Shown: positions 50,932 to 59,783 of the stretch, one piece after another
Layout: each line of letters starts with the position of its first letter
How positions within the stretch are numbered: position 1 is the stretch's first letter
Source: UBA5216 sp043743335
GTDB lineage: Bacteria > Pseudomonadota > Gammaproteobacteria > Burkholderiales > SG8-41
NCBI GenBank assembly: GCA_043743335.1
Contig: JAYTWR010000081.1
Location: 1 to 64,000 of the forward strand
Length of the DNA: 64,000 bases
Direction: 5' to 3'
Position numbers and translations under genes: made by a program
The notes under the pieces: model-generated
Databases searched by the model: none
What the model saw: the letters and a program-made list of their open reading frames with translations, nothing else
Told to the model about the DNA's origin: nothing

Positions 50932-51527
50932 GCGACGGACTTCTGAATAGGACGCCCACTAAGGTCGATCGAGACGCATCGAACAATGGAGGCACCGGTT
51001 GCGCTAATACTGAACTCCGGTGCAGTGCTGCCTTGTATGCGCCCCGAACTTTGATAGGTCACACTTGCCGGACCCGTCATAGTAATTGTCGTGATCGCCG
51101 AATGACTTTCAACAAAACTGCCAATATTGTCCGGATCAGCAATTCGCCAACCGCTAGTCCAATCACCAGCAGTAACCGGTGACAAAGTAGCATTATTATT
51201 GCGCTGGATCGCAGTGCTACGCGCCCGAATCAGGGAAACATAAATGTCCGACGACGCAGCTTTTATCCTTTGACTAGCAATAAGGCTTGTAAGACTCGGG
51301 GCGGCGATGGCGGTCACGATACCCAAGATAGCCACCACCATGATTACTTCCGTCAAAGTAAATCCCGTACAAGCACACCGCCTCGACGCGGGCAACTGAA
51401 AACCGTGCCGCTCCAAACTCGCAGCATCCGACACGAATGACGCCACCCGCCCGCCGCCTATCCTGAGACCACAAAACGACAAATTCTGTGCTTCATTAAG
51501 GCTTGGCAAAAACGAGGGCTGAATCAT
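50925..51527 (-). CDS. fimT: FimT/GspH-type minor pseudopilin with unusually long leader
   Basis: A 200-residue protein with the prepilin site CTGFTLTEVIMVVAILGIV and the GspH/FimT C-terminal domain (RARSTAIQRNN, TSGWRI, SGRP). The mature part is normal. About 58 residues precede the cleavage site if ATG 51527 is used, far more than the usual 5-25, and no closer ATG, GTG or TTG start is obvious. Either a long leader is used or the true start is a rarer codon. It sits between pilE and pilV, its normal location. The first prediction at 51548 would overlap pilE. Confidence 0.85.
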   Translation of the reverse strand: MIQPSFLPSLNEAQNLSFCGLRIGGGRVASFVSDAASLERHGFQLPASRRCACTGFTLTEVIMVVAILGIVTAIAAPSLTSLIASQRIKAASSDIYVSLIRARSTAIQRNNNATLSPVTAGDWTSGWRIADPDNIGSFVESHSAITTITMTGPASVTYQSSGRIQGSTAPEFSISATGASIVRCVSIDLSGRPIQKSVAC

Positions 51528-51541
51528 GGTAAACACATCGA

Positions 51542-51976
51542 TTACCAAGTGGCGGGCGTTTTTGCGCCCGTGTTGTCTAGTGAAAGGGTCGGCTCACCGG
51601 CCGTGGCTTGAGCCCCCATCGGGGTAGCGGTAATAGTAAAAGCTGGCGGCGGGCCCGCGCTGGTTGTAACAGTGACGGTGTAATAGGGTGAAACCTCGCC
51701 TGGCGTTGTCGCCCCCACAATCGCCAAAGTGGCCCCATAGGCCCTGTTGTCCAAAAAATATTGCTGCTGACGCTGCGCGACGTCCAGCAAATGGGATTGC
51801 GCAGCGGCACGGCGCCCCTTTACCACATAAGACGTGTAGCTCGGGATGGCAATCGCAGCCAATATGCCTATGATCGTCACAACAATCATCAACTCGATCA
51901 ACGTAAAACCTTTGAGCTGAAGCCGTTTCCCAGACTTTCCCGATATGCTGCAAGGCAGTGCCATTGAGGTCTTCAC
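51542..51976 (-). CDS. pilE: Type IV pilin PilE-like
   Basis: A 144-residue prepilin with leader ending KG and mature start FTLIELMIVVTIIGILAAIA, Glu at +5 included. The globular part (SHLLDVAQRQQQYFLDNRAY, then YTVTVTTSAG) is typical of the minor PilE of this operon, without the usual C-terminal disulphide pair. GTG 51976 is used with AGGA 8 nt upstream. It is the first gene of the leftward pilE-fimT-pilV-pilW-pilX-pilY1 operon. Confidence 0.9.
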   Translation of the reverse strand: MKTSMALPCSISGKSGKRLQLKGFTLIELMIVVTIIGILAAIAIPSYTSYVVKGRRAAAQSHLLDVAQRQQQYFLDNRAYGATLAIVGATTPGEVSPYYTVTVTTSAGPPPAFTITATPMGAQATAGEPTLSLDNTGAKTPATW

Positions 51977-52170
51977 AGTTTCATCCTGTTTCTATGGTTA
52001 CTATTATTATGAATTGCACATAGCAGCGCCAGCGTTGCCCGACAAGCGGCTATTTTCCGTAGACGAAAGGATAGCTGGCGGCGGCGCGTCGCCCGGAAGC
52101 CCTAAGATCACTAGAAAAACTATTGCAAGACTGCGACTATTGCGGGACTGCGTTCGAAAGGTCGGCACAC

Positions 52171-53100
52171 TTATGGCATTACAGCCAAGCTCTTCGGCAA
52201 CGGAAAAGTCACGCGCTCCTCGATGCCTTCCACGTTGCTCACGCGGTCGGCGCCCAGAGCCGTTAGCCGCTCGATCACTTCCTTGACCAGCACCTCCGGT
52301 GCTGACGCCCCTGCCGTCACGCCCACCCGCGACTTGCCCGCCAGCCATTCGGGCTTGAGCTCCCCCGCGTTATCGACCATATACGCAGCAACGCCTTGAT
52401 GCTGCGCGACCTCGCGCAGCCGGTTGGAGTTTGAGCTGTTGGGCGAACCCACGACAATGACGATATCGCATTGTTTTGCAAGGGTTTTTACCGCATCTTG
52501 GCGGTTTTGCGTGGCGTAGCAGATGTCGTCGCGCTTGGGGCCGACTATCGCCGGAAAGCGTGCTTCCAGTGCGTCAATGGTCATTTGCGCATCGTCGACC
52601 GATAACGTGGTTTGCGTCACAAAGGCGAGGTGGTTTTCGTCACGCACTTTGAGCTTGGCCACGTCGTCCGGGCCTTCCACCAGATACATGCCGCCCTCGG
52701 CCTGGCCCATGGTGCCTTGCACTTCGGGATGGCCTTTGTGGCCGATCATGATGATTTCGCGCTGCTGGCCGCGCATCTTGGCGACTTCTACGTGTACCTT
52801 GGTCACTAGCGGGCAAGTGGCGTCGAACACGCGCAGCCCGCGCGCTTCGGCGTCGCGCCGCACCGCCTGCGACACGCCGTGCGCACTGAAAATCAACGTG
52901 GCACCCGCCGGCACTTCGTCTAAATCTTCGACGAACACCGCGCCTTTTTTGCGCAGATCATCAACCACAAACTTGTTGTGCACCACTTCGTGCCGCACGT
53001 ATATCGGTGCGCCATGCAGTGTGATTGCGCGCTCGACGATTGCAATCGCGCGGTCGACACCGGCACAAAAACCGCGGGGGTTGGCTAGAAGGACTTGCAT
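52171..53100 (-). CDS. ispH: 4-hydroxy-3-methylbut-2-enyl diphosphate reductase
   Basis: A 309-residue [4Fe-4S] enzyme for the last step of the MEP isoprenoid pathway, giving IPP and DMAPP. The three cluster cysteines are present in RGFCAGVDRA, DATCPLVTK and DICYATQNRQ; the catalytic Glu region TQTTLSVDD and GSPNSSNSNRL substrate-binding loop are intact. Length is typical. It lies downstream of lspA in the betaproteobacterial ileS-lspA-ispH order. About 190 nt separate its stop from pilE, so the pilin operon probably has its own promoter. Confidence 0.95.
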   Translation of the reverse strand: MQVLLANPRGFCAGVDRAIAIVERAITLHGAPIYVRHEVVHNKFVVDDLRKKGAVFVEDLDEVPAGATLIFSAHGVSQAVRRDAEARGLRVFDATCPLVTKVHVEVAKMRGQQREIIMIGHKGHPEVQGTMGQAEGGMYLVEGPDDVAKLKVRDENHLAFVTQTTLSVDDAQMTIDALEARFPAIVGPKRDDICYATQNRQDAVKTLAKQCDIVIVVGSPNSSNSNRLREVAQHQGVAAYMVDNAGELKPEWLAGKSRVGVTAGASAPEVLVKEVIERLTALGADRVSNVEGIEERVTFPLPKSLAVMP

Positions 53101-53155
53101 GGGGTGTGTGTAGCGACGCTGAAAGCCGCCGCACCTTTTACAAAATATCGTTTAA

Positions 53156-53168
53156 AATCAATTAGTTA
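53156..53168 (-). repeat. Dispersed border motif with IHF-like consensus
   Basis: AATCAATTAGTTA, lying 6 nt beyond the lspA stop and upstream of ispH; reads TAACTAATTGATT in the transcribed direction. Confidence 0.75.
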
Positions 53169-53174
53169 TATTAA

Positions 53175-53672
53175 TCACACTACAGCACGTTGCTGTGGCC
53201 GAAAGCCGTCCCACAGCAGTAACCCGGCCCCAACGGTGATCGCCGAATCCGCCACATTAAACGCGGGGAAATAGTAGCCCGCGTAATGCACCTGCACGAA
53301 ATCTACCACCGCGCCGAATATCACGCGGTCGATCAAGTTGCCCACGGCCCCGCCCAAGATCAGGGCCAGCGCCAGACAAAACAGTTTTTGCTCCGGGTGC
53401 CGGCGCAACAGCCAAACCACCCAAGCCGACGCCACCACGGCCACGCCGATGAAAAAATACCGCTGCCAACCGCCAGCATCGGCAAACATGCTAAACGCCG
53501 CGCCGGCATTGTGCACCCGCACCAGATTAAAGAATGACGTGACATACAAAGTCTCATGCAGCACGAACTTTTGCACAATGAAGAATTTGGTGATTTGATC
53601 GATCACCACAATCGCCAAGGCCAGCGCAATCCACTGGCGCAGGGTCCACTTGCTCATGTGCCAGTCAGGCAT
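53175..53672 (-). CDS. lspA: Lipoprotein signal peptidase (signal peptidase II)
   Basis: A 165-residue inner-membrane aspartyl protease with four membrane helices that cleaves prolipoprotein signal peptides. The conserved blocks are DQITKFFI, FFNLVRVHNAGAAFSMF, GGAVGNLIDRVIFGAVVDFV and AFNVADSAITVG, with the catalytic Asp pair in NLIDRV and NVADSA. ATG 53672 overlaps the ileS stop by 8 nt and has GAGG 9 nt upstream; ATG 53657 is an alternative. Coupling with ileS is typical. Confidence 0.94.
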   Translation of the reverse strand: MPDWHMSKWTLRQWIALALAIVVIDQITKFFIVQKFVLHETLYVTSFFNLVRVHNAGAAFSMFADAGGWQRYFFIGVAVVASAWVVWLLRRHPEQKLFCLALALILGGAVGNLIDRVIFGAVVDFVQVHYAGYYFPAFNVADSAITVGAGLLLWDGFRPQQRAVV

Positions 53673-56601
53673 GTTCGCGCGCCTCACCGGCCCCAAACAG
53701 GTTGCTGTGGCAACGCCCGCAAAGTTGAGGATGATCCGCATGCGCGCCGACATCGGGGCGATAGTGCCAGCAACGTTCGCATTTCGCATGCGCGCTCGCG
53801 CTCACCGCGATGCCCACGCCTGACAAGCCCGCAGAGGCAACGCCACCTGCGCCCGCATGCACGCTGGCTCGCGACGTAATCATCACAAAGCGCACGTCGT
53901 CTTTGAGCGACGCCAGTAGAGCGTGCGCCTCACCGGCGGCATGCAAATCTACTTCACCCGCGAGTGACGAGCCGATCTTGCCCGCCGCGCGCAGGGTTTC
54001 AAGCTCTTTTTGGACATCAGAACGCAACGCCCGCAGCTTCGTCCAGCGCTCGCGCAGAACGCCGGAATCTTTCGGTAAATCAAGTACATACCACGTCTGC
54101 TCGAATACGCTGGCGTCTGTTTTGTGCAACGTTTCCCACACCTCTTGCGCGGTGAACGAGAGTATCGGTGCCATCAGCCGCGTCAGCGCCTGCGTGATGT
54201 GATACAGCGCGCTCTGCGCGGACCGCCGAGCGCGCCCTTTGGCCGGCGCGGTGTAAAGGCGGTCTTTGAGAATGTCGAGATAGAAGCCGCCCAAATCCTC
54301 AGAGCAAAACGCCTGCAAGCGTTGCGCGACTTGGTGAAACTCATAGTTGCCGTAATAGCCCTGCGCTTGTGGATCGCGCACGCCCGGCTCTGAGGGCGTT
54401 AGCAACGCCTGCATGTCGTGTGTCATTACCCACGCGTAGCGGTCGATTTCCAGCCATTCATCGACCGGCAGCACATCGCGTGCAACATCAAAATCCGCCA
54501 GATTCGACAGCAAAAACCGCAGCGTATTGCGAATGCGCCGGTACGATTCCACCACGCGCTGCAAAATTTCTTTGGAGATCGACAGCTCGCCGGAGTAATC
54601 CGTCGCCGCCACCCACAGCCGCAGCACATCGGCACCGAGCTCGTCCATCACCTTCTGCGGCGCAATCACATTGCCCTTGGACTTGCTCATTTTGTGGCCT
54701 TGGCCATCCACCACAAAACCGTGCGTGAGCAAACCGCGATACGGCGGACGCCCATCCATCATGCAGCTCACCAACAGCGACGAGTGAAACCAGCCGCGAT
54801 GTTGATCCGAGCCTTCTAGATACAAATCGGCAGGATAAGCCGAAGCCTCCGCGTGCGAGCCGCGCAACACCGTAAAGTGCGTGGCACCGGAATCAAACCA
54901 TACGTCGAGCGTGTCTTTGATTTTTTCGTAATGCGCGGCATCGGCACCCAGCAGATCTTCGGGCTGCACTGCCTGCCAGGCCTCGATGCCGCCTGTTTCG
55001 ACGCGCTGCGCGATTTGCTCCAGCAGTTCCAGTGTGCGCGGGTGCAGCGTGCCGGTTTCTTTCGAAATGAAAAACGGCATGGGCACGCCCCACTGCCGCT
55101 GACGCGAGAGCGTCCAGTCCGGCCGGTTGGCGATCATGCCGTGCAAGCGCGCTTGTCCCCACGCGGGATAAAACTGGGTGTTCTCAACGCCGCGCAGCGC
55201 GGTCGCGCGCAATGGCTCGGCGGGCTTGACGCCATTCCAGCCCTGGGTTTCATCCATGCCAGCAAACCATTGCACGGTTGCACGAAAAATAATCGGCGTC
55301 TTGTGCCGCCAGCAGTGCATATAACTGTGCGCATGGGCGTGCTTGGCGAACAACACGCCTTTTTCTTCGAGATGCGCGACGACTTTAGGGTTCGCCTTCC
55401 AGATCATTTCGCCACCGAAGAGCGGCAGCGTTGATACATATTTGCCGTCGCCCATCACCGGCGTCAGGATGTCTACGTCTTTCATGCCGTTGCGGCGGCA
55501 GGATAAAAAGTCTTCTACACCATACGCTGGCGCGGAATGCACGATGCCGGTGCCGGTGTCGAGTGTGACGTAATCCGCGAGATACACTGGCGACTGTCGA
55601 TCATAGAATGGGTGTTGGAAGCGCACATGATCGAGTACGACGCCCTTCTCAAGTCCGATTACCTTCCATTCACGAATTTTGTATTTTGCAGTGAGCTCAA
55701 GGATTCGGCCATCCAAGAAGCCATCATCCAAATGCACTGGGTCTAGATTCCCGCGAATGTACGCTGGCTTCATCAATATTTCGTTTGCAACAATCAGCAA
55801 ACGATCTTCGGTTTCAACTAACGCATACTCAAAGTCTGGATTGACATTCAGTGCCTGGTTGCCCGGCAGCGTCCACGGTGTTGTGGTCCAGATGACGGCA
55901 AAACCGGGCTTGTCCGGCAGCGCCGACAAACCAAAAGCCTGGGCGAGTTTCTCCGGTTCAGCAAACGGAAAGCCCACGTCAATCGCCACATCTTTGCGAT
56001 CTTCGTACTCGACTTCCGCTTCAGCCAGCGCCGAGCCGCAATCGAAGCACCAGTTCACCGGCTTTAACCCGCGATAGACATAGCCTTTTTCCAACAGCTT
56101 ACCCAGCGCGCGAATCTCATTCGCCTCATTAGCATAAGCCATTGTTAAATAAGGATTTTCCCAATCACCTAGAACACCCAGCCGAATGAAATCCTGCTTC
56201 TGCCGTGCGACCTGTTCCGTGGCGTAAGCACGCGCGTATTTCTGTGTTTCTGCCGTGGGAATGTGCTTGCCGTGCTGTTTTTCGATTTGCACTTCAATCG
56301 GCATGCCATGGCAATCCCAGCCTGGCACATAGGGCGCGTCAAAGCCCGACAACGATTTCGACTTGACGATAATGTCTTTCAAAATCTTGTTAACTGCGTG
56401 GCCGATATGAATGTCGCCATTGGCGTAAGGCGGCCCGTCGTGCAGCACAAAACGCGGGCGGCCCACACTCGCCGCACGGATGCGCTCGTAAAACTGGCGC
56501 TCTTGCCATTGTTTCAACATCAACGGCTCGCGCTTGGCCAAGTCGCCGCGCATAGGGAACAGCGTGTCCGGCAGATTTAATGTGTGCTTGTATTCAGTCA
56601 T
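53665..56601 (-). CDS. ileS: Isoleucyl-tRNA synthetase
   Basis: A 978-residue class I synthetase. The HIGH motif reads HIGHA near residue 65 and KMSKSKGN closes the catalytic domain; the editing domain carries WTTTPWTLPGN. At the C-terminus a zinc finger pairs CERCW with CGRCH. This N-terminal HIGH plus C-terminal zinc layout is the standard bacterial type I form. It is upstream of lspA with an 8-nt overlap and downstream of ribF, separated by a REP-like palindrome. Confidence 0.96.
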   Translation of the reverse strand: MTEYKHTLNLPDTLFPMRGDLAKREPLMLKQWQERQFYERIRAASVGRPRFVLHDGPPYANGDIHIGHAVNKILKDIIVKSKSLSGFDAPYVPGWDCHGMPIEVQIEKQHGKHIPTAETQKYARAYATEQVARQKQDFIRLGVLGDWENPYLTMAYANEANEIRALGKLLEKGYVYRGLKPVNWCFDCGSALAEAEVEYEDRKDVAIDVGFPFAEPEKLAQAFGLSALPDKPGFAVIWTTTPWTLPGNQALNVNPDFEYALVETEDRLLIVANEILMKPAYIRGNLDPVHLDDGFLDGRILELTAKYKIREWKVIGLEKGVVLDHVRFQHPFYDRQSPVYLADYVTLDTGTGIVHSAPAYGVEDFLSCRRNGMKDVDILTPVMGDGKYVSTLPLFGGEMIWKANPKVVAHLEEKGVLFAKHAHAHSYMHCWRHKTPIIFRATVQWFAGMDETQGWNGVKPAEPLRATALRGVENTQFYPAWGQARLHGMIANRPDWTLSRQRQWGVPMPFFISKETGTLHPRTLELLEQIAQRVETGGIEAWQAVQPEDLLGADAAHYEKIKDTLDVWFDSGATHFTVLRGSHAEASAYPADLYLEGSDQHRGWFHSSLLVSCMMDGRPPYRGLLTHGFVVDGQGHKMSKSKGNVIAPQKVMDELGADVLRLWVAATDYSGELSISKEILQRVVESYRRIRNTLRFLLSNLADFDVARDVLPVDEWLEIDRYAWVMTHDMQALLTPSEPGVRDPQAQGYYGNYEFHQVAQRLQAFCSEDLGGFYLDILKDRLYTAPAKGRARRSAQSALYHITQALTRLMAPILSFTAQEVWETLHKTDASVFEQTWYVLDLPKDSGVLRERWTKLRALRSDVQKELETLRAAGKIGSSLAGEVDLHAAGEAHALLASLKDDVRFVMITSRASVHAGAGGVASAGLSGVGIAVSASAHAKCERCWHYRPDVGAHADHPQLCGRCHSNLFGAGEAREHA

Positions 56602-56645
56602 TTATCAACAATCAAAGCGTCACCAAAGAGGCGCAGAAGTTTTAG

Positions 56646-56717
56646 TAGGATGCCGGTGAGCGCAGCGAACCGCATCGGTCGTAGGCACCGCGGTTCGCGA
56701 ACCTCACTGGCATCCTA
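56646..56717. repeat. REP-like palindrome overlapping the ribF stop
   Basis: Outer arms TAGGATGCCGGTGAG (56646-56660) and CTCACTGGCATCCTA (56703-56717) pair with one mismatch. Inner arms CGAACCG (56666-56672) and CGGTTCG (56691-56697) also pair. The element resembles the GTAGGATGGG...GAGCGnAGCGAA repeats common in proteobacteria. It ends inside the stop codon of ribF. Confidence 0.8.
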
Positions 56718-57647
56718 ACGACCTTTCGCGGCGAAAAATGCTTTGCAGCCCTCGACATCCCGCGCAATCTGCCGTTTCAACGTTTCCAAATCCACATATT
56801 TTTCTTCATCCCGCAGCTTGTGCAGGAAATCCACACGCAATAGGCGACCGTAAATTTCTTGTTTAAAATCAAATAGATACACTTCAAGCACCGCTGCACC
56901 TTGCGACTTCACTGTGGGCCGCACGCCCAAGCTGGCCGCGCCGCGCACCACGCCATCGGCAGCACCATGCACTTCGACCGCAAAAATGCCCGCCAGCGGC
57001 GGACGGTTATGCTTCATCTGCACATTGGCGGTGGGGAAGCCCAACTTGCGTCCCAATTGATCGCCGCGCACCACGCGCCCGCTGATGCTATACGCGCGTC
57101 CCAGCAGCCGTGACGCGCGCGTGAGCTCACCCGCTGCCAGTGCGTCGCGCACTGCCGTGCTCGACACTCGTATGCCTTCAACCATCACGCTCGGCAGCGC
57201 CTGCACTTCAAAGCCCAGCCGTGACGCCTCTTGCTTCAACATCACGAAATCGCCTGCGCGGCGCGAGCCAAAGCGAAAATCATCGCCTACCTGCAGCCAG
57301 CGCACGCCCAAGCCACGCACCAGCACGCGTTCGATAAAATCCTGCGCGGCGATTTGTGCGAACGCATAATTGAAGCGGCACACATGCGCGTGGTTCAGCC
57401 CGCAGGCATCGAGCAATTCCAGCTTTTCGCGCAGACTGGTCAAACGCGCTGGCGCTTTGTCGGGCGCAAAAAATTCGCGCGGCTGCGGCTCAAATATCAT
57501 CACGCAAGCCGGCACGTTCAGCCGCTTGGCCGCGCGTGCGAGCTCATCCAGCATCGCGCGGTGGCCTAAATGGACGCCGTCGAAATTGCCGATGGTCAGT
57601 GCGAGCGGAGTGTGTGCGGCGGCGGGAATGCCACGGGTGACGCGCAT
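56715..57647 (-). CDS. ribF: Bifunctional riboflavin kinase/FAD synthetase
   Basis: A 310-residue enzyme that phosphorylates riboflavin to FMN and adenylates FMN to FAD. The N-terminal adenylyltransferase domain has TIGNFDGVHLGHRAML and the signature SSTAVRDALAAG; the C-terminal kinase domain begins RVVRGDQLGRKLGFPTANV and has VYLFDFKQEIYG. Both halves are complete. It is upstream of ileS with a palindrome between, and follows murJ in the opposite convention (murJ ends 120 nt upstream on the same strand). This order is common in the class. Confidence 0.94.
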   Translation of the reverse strand: MRVTRGIPAAAHTPLALTIGNFDGVHLGHRAMLDELARAAKRLNVPACVMIFEPQPREFFAPDKAPARLTSLREKLELLDACGLNHAHVCRFNYAFAQIAAQDFIERVLVRGLGVRWLQVGDDFRFGSRRAGDFVMLKQEASRLGFEVQALPSVMVEGIRVSSTAVRDALAAGELTRASRLLGRAYSISGRVVRGDQLGRKLGFPTANVQMKHNRPPLAGIFAVEVHGAADGVVRGAASLGVRPTVKSQGAAVLEVYLFDFKQEIYGRLLRVDFLHKLRDEEKYVDLETLKRQIARDVEGCKAFFAAKGR

Positions 57648-57750
57648 GGCGAAATCAAGCGTAAAAGCTTGAATTATAGCGTGTTTTCACTCTCAATTCG
57701 CTCTCGATTCGCTCGCTAAATGGCACTGGTGATCGATCACTCCGTACTCA

Positions 57751-57780
57751 CCGCGCCTCACCGCGCCTCACCGCGCTTCA
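57751..57780. repeat. 10-bp tandem repeat overlapping the murJ 3' end
   Basis: CCGCGCCTCA twice and CCGCGCTTCA; the murJ stop codon is within the second unit, so the repeat defines the last residues of the protein. Confidence 0.65.
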
Positions 57781-59306
57781 GCGCGCGAAAAATCGCGCAC
57801 GCGAAAACCCATTAGCCACAAGGCGGCAAAATACACGCCCGCCCCCAACGCCACCACGCCCAGCAACCCAGCGAGCCGCATCATCGCAGACGCCGCTTGC
57901 CAGCGCTGTGGCTCCCCTGCCACGAACCACAGCACCGCTGCCATCACCGACACGGCGACCACGAGCTTGCCGAGAAAGGCGCCCCAACCCGGCAGCGGCA
58001 CGTGAATCGCGCGCTTGTGCAGCAGGTAATACAGCACACCTGCGTTGATGCACGAGCCCAGCCCCGTTGCCAGCGCCAGCCCGGCATGCGCGAGCGGGCC
58101 GACAAACGCCAGATTCATCAACTGGGTAATCACCAGCGTGCCCATCGCAACTTTCACCGGCGTGCGGATATCCTGCCGCGCGTAAAACGCCGGTGCCAGC
58201 ACCTTCACCAGAATCAGCCCGAGCAAGCCGCCGCTATACGCCAGCAGCGCCGCTCGCGTAGCGAGCGCGTCCGCCGTAGAGAACGCCCCATACATGAACA
58301 GCGTGGTAATCAGCGGCATGGCCAGCATCGCCAGTCCCACCGCTGCGGGCACGGTCAACAAAAACGTTAGGCGCAGCCCCCAATCAAGCAAGGCTGAATA
58401 CTCGACGCTCGATTTATTCGCATAGTGTTTAGACAAACTGGGCAGCAGGATCGTGCCCAGCGCCACACCCAGCATGCCCGCCGGAAACTCCATCAGCCGG
58501 TCGGCGTAATACAGCCACGACACACTGCCGGTCACCAAAAACGACGCAAATATCACGTTCAGCAACAGGCTGATCTGCCCCACCGACACGCCGAACAGCG
58601 CCGGCACCATTTGCCGTAACACCCGCCGCACGCCTTCATGCCTGAAGTTGATGCGGAAGCGCGGCATCATGCGCAGCCGCAGCAAAAATGGCACTTGAAA
58701 TGCCAGTTGCAACACGCCGCCGGTGAACACCGCCCACGCCAACGCCTTCACTGGCGGGTCAAAATACGGCACAAACCACACGGTAAATACGATGAACGAC
58801 ACATTCAGCAGCACCGGCGTGAACGCGGGCACGGCAAAGCGGCCAAACGTATTGAGGATGCCACCCGCGAAGCCCGTGAGCGAAATAAACAGAATGTACG
58901 GAAACGTAATACGCAGCAGATCGACGGTAAGGCTGAATTTATCGGGATTGCCCACAAACCCGGGTGCACTGATGTAAATAATGACCGGCGCGGCCAGCAC
59001 GCCCAAGACCGTTACCACAAATAGCGACAGCGCCAGCACGCCCGAAACAAAATCCAGCAAGTCGCGCAACTCATCTGCGCCACGGCGGTTTTTGTACCCA
59101 CCCATAATCGGCACAAAAGCCTGCGAAAACGCCCCTTCGGCAAATAGGCGGCGCAGAAAATTGGGGATTTTAAACGCCACCAGAAAGGCATCAGTGGCCA
59201 AACCCGCGCCGAACACGCGCGCGATCATGGCATCGCGCACAAAACCTAAAATGCGCGACAGCAGCGTCATACCGCTGACGGTAGCCAGTGCTTTGAGCAG
59301 ATTCAT
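57768..59306 (-). CDS. murJ: Lipid II flippase MurJ
   Basis: A 512-residue inner-membrane protein with about 14 predicted helices that flips the peptidoglycan precursor lipid II. Family features are LATVSGMTLLSRILGFVRDAMIAR at the N-terminus, the FLRRLFAEGAFSQAFVP loop and the conserved Arg residues in the central cavity (RILGFVRD, LLRITFPYI). Length matches other MurJ proteins. A 9-bp G-rich repeat lies directly upstream, between murJ and rpsT, which are divergent. Confidence 0.95.
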   Translation of the reverse strand: MNLLKALATVSGMTLLSRILGFVRDAMIARVFGAGLATDAFLVAFKIPNFLRRLFAEGAFSQAFVPIMGGYKNRRGADELRDLLDFVSGVLALSLFVVTVLGVLAAPVIIYISAPGFVGNPDKFSLTVDLLRITFPYILFISLTGFAGGILNTFGRFAVPAFTPVLLNVSFIVFTVWFVPYFDPPVKALAWAVFTGGVLQLAFQVPFLLRLRMMPRFRINFRHEGVRRVLRQMVPALFGVSVGQISLLLNVIFASFLVTGSVSWLYYADRLMEFPAGMLGVALGTILLPSLSKHYANKSSVEYSALLDWGLRLTFLLTVPAAVGLAMLAMPLITTLFMYGAFSTADALATRAALLAYSGGLLGLILVKVLAPAFYARQDIRTPVKVAMGTLVITQLMNLAFVGPLAHAGLALATGLGSCINAGVLYYLLHKRAIHVPLPGWGAFLGKLVVAVSVMAAVLWFVAGEPQRWQAASAMMRLAGLLGVVALGAGVYFAALWLMGFRVRDFSRAEAR

Positions 59307-59352
59307 GGGGTTATGGGCGTTGCGGGGGTTGCGGGGGTTGCGGGGGTTGCGG
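59307..59352. repeat. G-rich 9-bp tandem repeat, possible G-quadruplex
   Basis: Three perfect TTGCGGGGG units (59320-59346) plus flanking GGGG and GGG runs give at least five G-runs separated by 4-6 nt on the + strand. The repeat starts right next to the murJ start codon and would be C-rich in the murJ leader. Confidence 0.7.
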
Positions 59353-59455
59353 AAGGCGGCGGGCGGCGGCGGCCATTTGGGGCTTAATCCGGCCCATGGC
59401 GTGGATTGCGCGCAGTTGACGTTCGGCCCTGTAGCGAAGGCGGGCGCGGTAATTC

Positions 59456-59484
59456 TTGCAAAATCCCTGAAAAATCCGTATCAT
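59456..59484 (+). promoter_or_regulatory. Sigma-70 promoter for rpsT
   Basis: TTGCAA (59456-59461) and TATCAT (59479-59484) are separated by exactly 17 nt and lie 36 nt upstream of the rpsT start, with GGAAGGGAG as the ribosome-binding region. Confidence 0.7.
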
Positions 59485-59519
59485 CGCGCTCTTTTTCTTC
59501 CCGGAAGGGAGTGTAACAG

Positions 59520-59783
59520 ATGGCCAATATTGCATCCGCGCGCAAAGCCGCGCGGCAAAGTGAAAAACGTCGCCAACACAATGCGAGCCTACGCTCGAAA
59601 TTGCGCACGGCGATCAAAGACGTGGTGAAAGCGATTGAGGCTGGCGACAAAACCGCTGCCAAAACCGTGTATCAGCGCGCCACCAGCACCATCGATATCA
59701 TTGCAGACAAAGATATCATTCACAAAAACAAGGCTGCGCGCCACAAAAGCCGCCTGTCCGCCGCCGTCAAGGCAATGGCCTAG
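59520..59783 (+). CDS. rpsT: 30S ribosomal protein S20
   Basis: An 87-residue basic protein with the S20 pattern: MANIASARKAARQSEKRR, then SLRSKLRTAIKDVVKAI and the C-terminal KNKAARHKSRLSAAVKAM. It binds 16S rRNA early in 30S assembly. The length is standard. A well-spaced sigma-70 promoter precedes it. Its TAG stop shares the palindrome CTAG with the stop of the convergent DUF3579 gene. Confidence 0.96.
   Translation: MANIASARKAARQSEKRRQHNASLRSKLRTAIKDVVKAIEAGDKTAAKTVYQRATSTIDIIADKDIIHKNKAARHKSRLSAAVKAMA

Noticed and set aside
51977..52060. Sigma-54 promoter upstream of pilE (TGGCGC with TGTGCA)
   Set aside because: The spacing between the GG and GC elements is one base short of the strict sigma-54 requirement and the boxes are poor.
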